Shown here in pieces: positions 1 through 6,191 of a stretch of 34,298 nt of DNA. Every line of letters begins with the position of its first letter. Within the stretch, counting starts at the first letter, position 1. This DNA is from a bacterium (GTDB taxonomy: Bacteria > Armatimonadota > UBA5829), in assembly GCA_021373255.1 (NCBI GenBank), contig JAJFTD010000036.1:1-34298 (forward strand), in the 5' to 3' direction. The notes beneath the pieces are model-generated. The model worked only from the letters and a program-made list of their open reading frames with translations. It did no database searches and was not told the DNA's origin. The translations under genes were made by a program, and so were the position numbers.

Positions 1-43
1 GAGCGTCATACCACGAGTAAGGCTACGCCGGGCCGTAAACGGT

Positions 44-73
44 TTGACCCGGCAAGCGGCGCTGTGCTATAAT
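44..73 (+). promoter_or_regulatory. sigma70-type promoter of the histidine kinase gene
   Basis: TTGACC at 44-49 and a perfect TATAAT at 68-73 are separated by 18 bp. The predicted transcript starts near 80, leaving a leader of about 195 nt before the TTG start at 275. That leader holds two small hairpins: CGCATT/AATGCG at 93-113, and a 7-bp stem with a TTTT loop at 183-200. No U-tract follows the second one, so it is not an obvious attenuator. Confidence 0.65.
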
Positions 74-274
74 CCGATAAGCTGGACAATTCGCATTATT
101 TGGAACAATGCGGGTAAAGGCTATTGGATTGTATTGCAGCATTGGTGCGGCGTGTTATATGTAAGCCGCGCCGTTTTCTTTGGCGGTCCTTTTGGACCGC
201 ATAATCTGATCTGCGTTATTCATTATCAATCGGTATTCTATCACGGATAATGCGGGCTAAGCGAGGTAACAGAG

Positions 275-2080
275 TTGAGCGCCGACGTGAACACTCTCCA
301 AGCGACCGTTCAGGAGCTTGAACAGCGGCTGAAAGAGAAAGAAATGGCTATCGGCGCGCTCGAACAGGCCAATAAGCGCCTGGAAGAACGCGTCAAAGAA
401 AACGAAGCCGGTGCATCCGGCCCCACCCCACTTACCGAACTCGAAGAGACACTGAAAAGGCTTGTAATGAGGATCAGCATGATCCTCCAGGCCGAGAAGT
501 GCGTCTTTATGCTCTACGATCACGATTCCGGTGAGCTGCAGGCTGCAAAGCCGGGCATAGGGATCACCGATGAGCAGTTGAAAGTCTTCAAAGTCTCCGC
601 CACCCAGGGTGTCGCGGGCGAAGTGTTCAGAGAACAGAAGCCCATTATCCTCTACGATGCGGTAAATGACCCGCGCACCATCAAGGAAAATGTAGGCATC
701 CTCGGGATAAGCAACGGCGTTTGCGTACCACTGGTTATCGAAAAGCGCGACGAGGACACAAACAAAGTTACCGAGCGCAAGATCATCGGCGTTATGTGGG
801 TGTTCAACAAGCGCTACGGCAATGTGTTTATCCAGGAAGACGTTAACCTCCTGGACCGCCTCTCCCGCAACGCGGCATCAGTCATCGCCAGCGCGCAGAT
901 GTATCGCGAAGTGGTCAAGGAAAAAGAAGAACTCGAGCACGTTATCGAGAGCGTCTACGCCGGTATCATTATGGTGCACAACAGCGGCAGGCTTATGCAG
1001 GTAAACCCGTCTGCTCGTGAGATGCTGGGGCTTGATGAGGACGCAAAGCTGACCGGCGATTACCGAGTAGCAATCGAGAACGAAGCAGTCCGCACATTGC
1101 TCTCAAAGGCGTTTGAAGAAGGCTCGGATGTTCAGGAAGAGATTACCCTGCCTGACCTTAAGGCAGAAGAAGAGGGTGCTGAGCGTTTCTACCAGGTCCA
1201 GACGGCACTGGTAAAAAGCGAGGAGCAGAGCAACATCGGTATAGTCGCTATCTTCAACGACATCACCGACATCCGCAGCATCGAGCGCATGAAGACAGCG
1301 TTCGTTTCCACCGTATCCCACGAACTCAGGACTCCTCTGACCTCGATCAAGGGCTTCATATCCACCCTGCTGCAGGACACCGAGGGGTTCTATGATCCTG
1401 ATACTGTCCACGAGTTCTACACCATTATCGACCAGGAGTGCGACCGCCTCACACGACTCATCAGCGACCTGCTGAACGTGTCCAGAATTGAAGCCGGACG
1501 CGCACTGGACCTCAACCCGGTGCCGGTGGATATTCCTGTGATAGTCGACAAGGTTGTGGCAGCTCAGAAGTCCTACACGAACAAGCACGAATTTGCTATT
1601 GATCTCGACCCTGATATCCCAACAATTGTGGGAGATATGGACAAGATCGACCAGATACTCACCAACCTCACAAACAACGCAGTCAAGTATTCACCCAACG
1701 GTGGAACGATTACCGTGAGTGGAAGAAAGATGGATGGAGTTGTTCGGATGTGCGTTGCAGACCAGGGCATGGGAATCCCAAAGGATCACCTGGCCAAGGT
1801 ATTCGACAGGTTCCACCGCATCGACAACCGCGACACCCGCAAAGTCGGCGGCACGGGCATCGGTCTTTACCTGGTAAAGCACCTGGTGGAGGCTCACGGC
1901 GGCAAGATATGGGTCGAGAGCGAAGCAGGAGAGGGATCACAGTTCATCTTCGAGCTTCCGAAATGCCCGCCTCAGTTTGAAGACGAGATGGGCGAAGGCG
2001 CCATTCCAGCCGGACCGACGAGCAACCAGCCCGGAATGAGGCCGATGGGCATAGACGAAGAGACCCCTGCGTCGAACTAA
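275..2080 (+). CDS. Soluble GAF-PAS sensor histidine kinase
   Basis: A 601-residue cytoplasmic sensor kinase that should autophosphorylate on His and pass phosphate to a response regulator. In order: an N-terminal coiled coil (about 5-45), a GAF domain (about 55-210), a PAS domain (about 225-335), a HisKA dimerisation domain with the H-box SHELRTPLTS (His349), and a HATPase_c domain. The ATPase part shows the N-box NLTNNAVKYSPNGG, G1 DQGMGIP and G2 GGTGIGLYLVKHL. There is no membrane segment or signal peptide, so the input is probably a cytosolic ligand or partner. The start is TTG at 275 with GAGGT about 8 nt upstream; no better in-frame ATG lies near. The tail after the ATPase domain is a low-complexity Pro/Gly/Glu stretch. 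No response regulator lies in the window, so the partner is unknown. The family call is certain, the signal is not. Confidence 0.96.
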   Translation: MSADVNTLQATVQELEQRLKEKEMAIGALEQANKRLEERVKENEAGASGPTPLTELEETLKRLVMRISMILQAEKCVFMLYDHDSGELQAAKPGIGITDEQLKVFKVSATQGVAGEVFREQKPIILYDAVNDPRTIKENVGILGISNGVCVPLVIEKRDEDTNKVTERKIIGVMWVFNKRYGNVFIQEDVNLLDRLSRNAASVIASAQMYREVVKEKEELEHVIESVYAGIIMVHNSGRLMQVNPSAREMLGLDEDAKLTGDYRVAIENEAVRTLLSKAFEEGSDVQEEITLPDLKAEEEGAERFYQVQTALVKSEEQSNIGIVAIFNDITDIRSIERMKTAFVSTVSHELRTPLTSIKGFISTLLQDTEGFYDPDTVHEFYTIIDQECDRLTRLISDLLNVSRIEAGRALDLNPVPVDIPVIVDKVVAAQKSYTNKHEFAIDLDPDIPTIVGDMDKIDQILTNLTNNAVKYSPNGGTITVSGRKMDGVVRMCVADQGMGIPKDHLAKVFDRFHRIDNRDTRKVGGTGIGLYLVKHLVEAHGGKIWVESEAGEGSQFIFELPKCPPQFEDEMGEGAIPAGPTSNQPGMRPMGIDEETPASN

Positions 2081-2103
2081 CGCAATACACAACTTAGCAA
2101 TTA

Positions 2104-2151
2104 GCAGCCGGTGATGTGATAGAAGTATCTTGTCATCGGCTGTTTTTGTTT
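2104..2151 (+). terminator. Rho-independent terminator of the kinase gene
   Basis: An 11-bp stem, CAGCCGGTGAT at 2105-2115 with GTCATCGGCTG at 2132-2142 (one G-T pair near the middle and one at the loop end), is followed at once by TTTTTGTTT. It starts 24 nt after the kinase stop codon, a classic intrinsic terminator that separates the kinase from the next gene. Confidence 0.85.
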
Positions 2152-2181
2152 CGGGATTTCCGCTTCGCTCAAATTCCGAAA
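2149..2181. repeat. Hairpin repeat, CGCTTCGCTC-loop family, copy 1
   Basis: TTTCGGGATT at 2149-2158 pairs with AATTCCGAAA at 2172-2181, with one mismatch, around a loop reading TCCGCTTCGCTCA. The same loop recurs with different stems at 5252-5294, 6131-6175 and, in decayed form, 13431-13459. It sits directly behind the terminator of the kinase gene. Confidence 0.75.
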
Positions 2182-2246
2182 TAAATGTCTGTGTGAGACT
2201 GAGTGATCTTATTTTTGCGTTGTCTGGTTAGAAATGATAGGGGTGA

Positions 2247-3215
2247 ATGGTGATGACTGTAAGTTTCTCGAGAGATCGAATGCTGCTTTTGATAATTGTG
2301 ACAGTGTTTGTTGAAATCCTTGTTTTTGGCTCAGACAGCACGAAATTACGCGCTTCTGAACATGAGGAGCCACGCATGGCTGGTATAGTGTGTATTGCGA
2401 CGGATATCAAAGGTTATGTGTACGCAATGACAAGTGGCTCTGCTTTAATCCTAAAGATAAACCAGTCAGGAAGAACAGTTGCGTCGTTTGGACATACGGA
2501 AAAGAGTGGGCATTATGAGTGGGGCGGTGGGATAGCTATTGATTCTAATGGCAGTATTTATGTTATCTGTGATTGGCCTCGTAAACTGGTAAAGTTGAAC
2601 TTGAAAGGGCAGCGTATAGCAGAATGGAACTTGGAGACTGGTAAAGATCTTGGCACCTTTCCTAATTATGTCACTGTTGATAGAAAAGGAGATATTTACA
2701 TATCGGGCGGGCCATCTGAGGTAATCCACAAGTATGATTCTTCAGGAAAGCTGCTTGCGAAATGGGGGAAATCAGAACAGGTCAAAGCGCCAGGTCCTCT
2801 TGTTGTGGACTCTGAGGGAAGCGTGTACATACTCGATGTACTTGGTGGTGTTCGCAAGTTCACTTCGTCAGGCGAGGATGTTGGTGAGGTTATCCTACCC
2901 AAGAAGCAACCAAACGGGCATTTTGCAATGTATGGTGGACTTGCTATTGATACGCACGATAATCTTTATGTGACTGATCCCACCAACGGATATATACGCA
3001 AGTATGATATGCATGGCAAGCATCTTGCTGATTGGTATGCAGGAAAAGAAGCGTATGTAAACTTGATTGCAGTGGGACCACATGGAGATATTTATGTATC
3101 GGATTGCATTCCGCTATTCAGCGATTGTGGCATATTGCACCTAGACGCTTTAGGTAAAAAATTGAGCCGCTGGCCCAACCTAGACAAACCATCGTGGACA
3201 GCTAGTGACCGGTAA
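2247..3215 (+). CDS. Exported NHL-repeat beta-propeller protein
   Basis: 322 residues. The N terminus is a hydrophobic export signal or anchor (about residues 12-28, rich in Leu, Ile and Val). The rest is built of about six repeats of the form hydrophobic-x-D-x-x-G-x-hydrophobic-Y-hydrophobic-x-D, for example IAIDSNGSIYV, VTVDRKGDIYI, LVVDSEGSVYI, LAIDTHDNLYV and IAVGPHGDIYV, each followed by a strand such as VRKFTSSGE or IRKYDMHGK. This is the NHL blade pattern, which folds as a six-bladed propeller used for protein, nucleic-acid or polymer binding. ATG at 2247 has GATAGGGG just upstream; ATG at 2253 is an alternative. No catalytic motif is visible, so a binding or scaffold role outside the cytoplasm is the most that can be said. 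It stands alone after the kinase terminator. Confidence 0.85.
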   Translation: MVMTVSFSRDRMLLLIIVTVFVEILVFGSDSTKLRASEHEEPRMAGIVCIATDIKGYVYAMTSGSALILKINQSGRTVASFGHTEKSGHYEWGGGIAIDSNGSIYVICDWPRKLVKLNLKGQRIAEWNLETGKDLGTFPNYVTVDRKGDIYISGGPSEVIHKYDSSGKLLAKWGKSEQVKAPGPLVVDSEGSVYILDVLGGVRKFTSSGEDVGEVILPKKQPNGHFAMYGGLAIDTHDNLYVTDPTNGYIRKYDMHGKHLADWYAGKEAYVNLIAVGPHGDIYVSDCIPLFSDCGILHLDALGKKLSRWPNLDKPSWTASDR

Positions 3216-3235
3216 GTGAGCGATAAAGAAGGATA

Positions 3236-3274
3236 CTTCGGTTGCACGCAGCCGAGGCCGTGACCGCAGGTCAC
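3236..3274 (-). repeat. Solo arm of the 190-bp inverted-repeat element
   Basis: This 39-bp stretch is the reverse complement of the right end of the 190-bp elements (arm plus the GTGACC/GGTCAC hairpin), with a single mismatch. Homology stops sharply at the hairpin edge, so only one arm remains. It lies 20 bp after the NHL gene stop codon and 204 bp before the first full copy. Confidence 0.75.
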
Positions 3275-3477
3275 TTGGACTTTGCCTGTTATAGCAACCG
3301 GACTCACATCAATGGAGCGGTGGAGATAGACCACTTCGAACGTGTGATGCAGTCACCAGAGCCATCTGTGAGTCTGTTTGATTCGAGTTTTGACAGGGTC
3401 GGTATCCTGTATCAGTCACAACGACCCTGTCAAAACTCTCAAAGCCTGCTTGCAGAAGCTCGCGCCTGTACTCTTTT
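3275..3477. other. Non-coding stretch with a perfect 17-bp inverted repeat
   Basis: No convincing gene. The one clear structure is a perfect 17-bp inverted repeat: GAGTTTTGACAGGGTCG at 3385-3401 and its complement at 3422-3438, with a 20-nt loop. No T-run follows on either side, so it is not a standard terminator. Open frames here run straight on into the neighbouring repeat element and are not believable as genes. Confidence 0.6.
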
Positions 3478-3667
3478 GTTGCTTCGGTTGCATGCAGCCG
3501 AAGCCGGGTTTAAAGGACCCGCAATCACCGATCAATCCTAAACGCTGTATGTGCAGAAGAACGCATGACCATCAGGATAGTTGTTGTGCCATCTTGACAT
3601 GTGCTTATACATTACGCTATTCGCGTGACCTGCGGTCACGGCTTCGGCTGCGTGCAACCGAAGCAAC
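3478..3667 (+). repeat. 190-bp inverted-repeat (MITE-like) element, copy 1
   Basis: The ends are 27-bp inverted repeats (3478-3504 and 3641-3667) with one mismatch, starting GTTGCTTCGG and ending CCGAAGCAAC. Each arm is itself nearly palindromic around TGCATGCA or TGCGTGCA. Next to the left arm is a hairpin CGGGT/ACCCG (3505-3521); next to the right arm is a hairpin CGTGACC/GGTCACG with a TGC loop (3624-3640). Between them is a core of about 100 bp with no credible gene. A second copy at 5001-5190 has the same length and differs at 5 positions by eye. Both copies are preceded by CTCTTTT and followed by TAAA. No transposase is encoded, so movement would need one in trans. Confidence 0.85.
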
Positions 3668-3806
3668 TAAACAGAAGTTAGGTGGCGACTGCGATTTGCA
3701 TTGGGCATGGGCGATTAAGGAACTGTTTGCTGATAATGATGATGAAAAGGCTGAACAGGTATTATTTGACTTGCTTCACGAATACTTGCAGCATGATGAA
3801 ACCTGA
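3668..3806 (+). pseudogene. Possible 3' remnant of a small gene, cut by the repeat element
   Basis: Right after the element, one frame reads a well-balanced helical tail with motifs HWAWAIKELF and EQVLFDLLHEYLQ and ends in TGA at 3806. It looks like the C terminus of a real helical protein, yet the open frame upstream is only repeat DNA and there is no start codon with a ribosome site inside the fragment. I read it as a gene end separated from its start by the element at 3478-3667. I do not recognise the family. A chance open frame remains possible. Confidence 0.3.
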
Positions 3807-3814
3807 TATGCATT

Positions 3815-3842
3815 GCTTCGGGACGAAAAGCAGTCCCGAAGC
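3815..3842. repeat. Hairpin downstream of the 3870 gene
   Basis: GCTTCGGGAC (3815-3824) and GTCCCGAAGC (3833-3842) form a perfect 10-bp stem with an 8-nt loop. It starts 28 bp past the stop codon of the minus-strand gene ending at 3870 and may stabilise or terminate that transcript, although no T-run follows. Confidence 0.6.
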
Positions 3843-3869
3843 ACACAAACACAGTCTGCAGGTTGCAGC

Positions 3870-4844
3870 CTACGACTTCGGTGTTTCAGTGGTCACGGTG
3901 CACAGACTGTCACCGGTCTGGCAGTCGATGACTCGAACGCTCACCACAACAATAGCCCCTCGATCAGATATGGAACCCGTTGCTATGTATTGCGCCTTAA
4001 TAGCTGAGCCTATCTGCTTAGCAGTAGTTGCGTTAAGCGGGTTGTCAGCCTCCAGCTTGAGTTCTGCTGTAGCGAGATCCCACTGCCGATTGTCCACCAC
4101 CTTGAAACCGCTGTGAGTGCTAAGAGCTGTGGCGAGATCCTCGCGCGCATTCTTGCCTACAGCCAGATCTAGTCTCATTGACTCTTTCTCTGCTCTTAGC
4201 TCGAATGCTGATACGGCGATAGTTATACCATCACCTGACGGAACCTTGCTTGCTATCTGCTGTGCAAGATCCTGGCATACCTTGGTGCTTAGCGATATAG
4301 TGTAAGTATTCGCTGCTGGAGTCGTGGCCGTAAGCACTGCTGCATTGTTGGCGGGGTCTATCATAGTATCTTGGTCAACATAGGCCGTAAGCTCTGTGCC
4401 CTTGTTTATGGTCACATCGCGACCGTTGATGAATACGCCAACGACGGTCAACAGCGCGGCAGTGGCAAGCATTGCACCACCGTTGCCCTTGCCACTTCTA
4501 ACCTCGCTACCACGCAGGGGTATCTTTGTTCCATCTACTGCTTTTGTATAGTCGCAACTAAACTCCAATTTTCCAGACCTGCCGAACATTCCGCGTTTCT
4601 TTGTCCTAATAATATGGCCGTAGGCTGGTGTCCCCTTCGTTGCTAGTAATTCCCGGTTGGGACCGTATATGTCTTCTCTTAGCTCGAAGTTTACTTCGTC
4701 ATTGGGCTTGCCTTGCCCTGATACCAGCGTTTCCAACAGAGCAACCTTTACGGTTGTTCGCTCAGCGAGATTCACCGGCGCTGCGGACACAACCGTACAC
4801 GCAACCACCAGCATGCACACTACGAGTAATACCAAATGTTTCAT
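3870..4844 (-). CDS. Exported protein with FlgO/CsgG-like C-terminal domain
   Basis: 324 residues with a signal peptide (about 1-22, ending VVSAA). The N-terminal half (about 25-150) is a beta-rich domain of the type seen in envelope proteins (VNFELREDIY, LLATKGTPAYGHI, GRSGKLEFS), interrupted by a short hydrophobic stretch GGAMLATAALLTVVGVF. The C-terminal half (about 185-320) has the pattern of FlgO, CsgG and LpoB relatives: DLAQQIASKV, TIAVSAFEL, a helix with VGKNAREDLATAL, FKVVDNRQWDLA, then IGSAIKAQYIATGSI and VSVRVIDCQTGD. Such domains act in the envelope and help assemble other structures, but the partner here is unknown. ATG at 4844 has GGAGGG about 12 nt upstream. It is alone between repeat-rich flanks. 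Confidence 0.8.
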   Translation of the reverse strand: MKHLVLLVVCMLVVACTVVSAAPVNLAERTTVKVALLETLVSGQGKPNDEVNFELREDIYGPNRELLATKGTPAYGHIIRTKKRGMFGRSGKLEFSCDYTKAVDGTKIPLRGSEVRSGKGNGGAMLATAALLTVVGVFINGRDVTINKGTELTAYVDQDTMIDPANNAAVLTATTPAANTYTISLSTKVCQDLAQQIASKVPSGDGITIAVSAFELRAEKESMRLDLAVGKNAREDLATALSTHSGFKVVDNRQWDLATAELKLEADNPLNATTAKQIGSAIKAQYIATGSISDRGAIVVVSVRVIDCQTGDSLCTVTTETPKS

Positions 4845-4933
4845 TGATTCCTTACCCTCCCATAAAATAGTAAAGCCCGCTGCACTTCCTGAACTGCCTA
4901 AAGCAACCTAGGAACTACAACGGACTCATTCGT

Positions 4934-4942
4934 ATTATAACA
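4934..4942 (-). promoter_or_regulatory. Extended -10 promoter for the FlgO/CsgG-like gene
   Basis: On the minus strand this reads TGTTATAAT, a perfect -10 hexamer with the TGn extension, about 90 nt before the ATG. No good -35 lies at 17 bp; a TTGACA lies only 11 bp upstream, which is too close. The promoter call rests on the extended -10. Confidence 0.45.
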
Positions 4943-5000
4943 TGTCTCGGTGTCAAATACTGTCACATGCAAACACTTCTATGTTTCGGGATCTCTTTTT

Positions 5001-5190
5001 GTTGCTTCGGCTGCATGCAGCCGAAGCCGGGTCTAGAGGACCCGCAATCACCGATAAATCCTACACGCTGTATGTGCAGAAGAACGCATGACCATCAGGA
5101 TAGTTGTTGTGCCATCTTGACATGTGCTTATACATTACGCTATTCGCGTGACCTGCGGTCACGGCTTCGGCTGCGTGCAACCGAAGCAAC
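5001..5190 (+). repeat. 190-bp inverted-repeat (MITE-like) element, copy 2
   Basis: Same length and architecture as the copy at 3478-3667, in the same orientation, with 5 substitutions. Left arm 5001-5027, right arm 5164-5190. In the left hairpin two of the five changes fall together: copy 1 reads GTTTAAAGGAC where this copy reads GTCTAGAGGAC. The C in this copy extends the stem to CGGGTC/GACCCG (5028-5044). A truncated TTTCGGGATCT at 4984-4994, resembling the start of the small hairpin family, abuts the left side, so the element may have landed in or next to another repeat. Confidence 0.85.
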
Positions 5191-5251
5191 TAAAAGACAA
5201 TTCGCCATCCCATGCTTTCTGGTAACCTCCTCGCATCGATTGACACCAATT

Positions 5252-5294
5252 AGGTGTTTCGGGATTTCCGCTTCACTCAAATCCCGAAGCACCT
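5252..5294. repeat. Hairpin repeat, CGCTTCGCTC-loop family, copy 2
   Basis: The arms 5252-5267 and 5279-5294 form a 16-bp stem with one mismatch; the loop is CCGCTTCACTC. It lies 33 bp past the stop codon of the minus-strand gene 5327-5893. Compared with the other copies the outer stem sequence differs but pairing is kept. Confidence 0.75.
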
Positions 5295-5326
5295 TTAATG
5301 TACCTAGCTTATGATCTCGCAGCGAC

Positions 5327-5893
5327 TTAATTGCTAATATCCCATATCGCTTTTTCTGCCGCATCACGCAGTTCCAGAGGGATATTCCTTGACCGCACTA
5401 TCCTCTGGAGATATGGGATCGCATCCTTGTCGTGTAGCAATGATGCCACGCGGACTACAATCTCATGCTGTTGAGACGAACCGCGTGAGAAATATTTGTA
5501 TAGGACCCGCCACTCTTTTGCGCTGACTTGTTCAGCTTCCTCATTGGTCAAGGTTTGTAGAATGATATTGAGTCTATCGACTACGAGCTTTCTTGTTATA
5601 GAATAGGGGACCATCTTCAGAAACCATGGCAGACACTCCTTGACACATGACATCGGAATGGTATCCGTGAGTGACCATGGCTGGATTATCAGATTGTAGG
5701 GCACTATCAGAAAGAGCGTTACTGCCATCAGAACATCAATGCTTCGGATCGCCTCGCCATGCAAGCTGCTATGCAATAAGGTATTGAACTTTATGATGAA
5801 CCCGATTATGCACAAATAGCTCACAATACGTAGCTTTATCATCTCGCGATTCAATTGATGAAGCATCGAATGCCGATCATCTCTTGATCTCAT
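5327..5893 (-). CDS. Small membrane protein with C-terminal HEAT-like helices
   Basis: 188 residues, family not recognised. The N-terminal half has two hydrophobic segments (about residues 22-40 and 50-68: IVSYLCIIGFIIKF and VLMAVTLFLIVPYNLII). The C-terminal half is helical and ends with a pattern like one HEAT repeat (VRVASLLHDKDAIPYLQRIV then LELRDAAEKAIWDIS), so this part may be a short protein-binding solenoid in the cytoplasm. The start at 5893 has GGAGG about 12 nt upstream and AAGGA directly before the ATG. Composition matches its neighbours. No function is proposed. Confidence 0.65.
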   Translation of the reverse strand: MRSRDDRHSMLHQLNREMIKLRIVSYLCIIGFIIKFNTLLHSSLHGEAIRSIDVLMAVTLFLIVPYNLIIQPWSLTDTIPMSCVKECLPWFLKMVPYSITRKLVVDRLNIILQTLTNEEAEQVSAKEWRVLYKYFSRGSSQQHEIVVRVASLLHDKDAIPYLQRIVRSRNIPLELRDAAEKAIWDISN

Positions 5894-5964
5894 TCCTTGG
5901 AAATCCTCCAGTCGCTCTTCAGGTGTTTCCAGCTTTCCGCTCCTCTTAATCTTGCAACGCCACC

Positions 5965-6131
5965 CTAGAAACTCCCCGTCACCCCAAATTAGCTGTGCTG
6001 GCTAGAGTCGTAACCGAGCTGTAGTCCTATTCGGCCTGCTAGGTGGAGCCGGCAACCGATTAGTCCGGCTAGTTGGGCATTGGTAACCTCGCCACCGTCC
6101 CATCTCCAGCCTGTGGCGTTTGATATTTTGG
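5965..6131 (-). pseudogene. Truncated, stop-interrupted copy of the 3' end of the 11053-11850 gene
   Basis: Read on the minus strand, this stretch encodes about 52 residues alignable without gaps to the C terminus of the protein at 11053-11850 (from SNATGW to the final TGSF). About 45 of 52 positions are identical. In the motif SSQHSYFG the Tyr codon TAC has become TAA, so the copy is broken, and there is no upstream part or start codon. Homology ends right at the hairpin repeat 6131-6175. This is the leftover of a duplicated gene, probably truncated when the repeat arrived or by recombination there. Confidence 0.85.
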
Positions 6132-6175
6132 AGGTATTTCGGGACTTTCGCTTTGCTAGAGTCCCGAAATACCTC
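6131..6175. repeat. Hairpin repeat, CGCTTCGCTC-loop family, copy 3
   Basis: A perfect 16-bp stem (GAGGTATTTCGGGACT at 6131-6146, complement at 6160-6175) carries the loop TTCGCTTTGCTAG. It lies 17 bp past the stop of the serine hydrolase gene and forms the exact upstream border of the pseudogene 5965-6131. In two bases the stem sequence differs from other copies on both sides (GGGACT/AGTCCC instead of GGGATT/AATCCC), so pairing is preserved. Confidence 0.8.
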
Positions 6176-6191
6176 GGAGTGTATAGAACTG

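Noticed and set aside
44-250. 68-codon open frame in the kinase leader
   Set aside because: It overlaps the promoter, has no ribosome site and no sensible composition.
3478-3667. tRNA-like or known structured RNA gene
   Set aside because: The four-arm layout resembles a cloverleaf in outline only; arms are far too long, no anticodon or TPsiC-like loop is visible, and the ends are transposon-like inverted repeats.
3242-3806. Open frames running through the 190-bp element copy 1
   Set aside because: They are composed mainly of repeat DNA; the same peptide appears at copy 2 because the repeat is copied, not because a protein is conserved.
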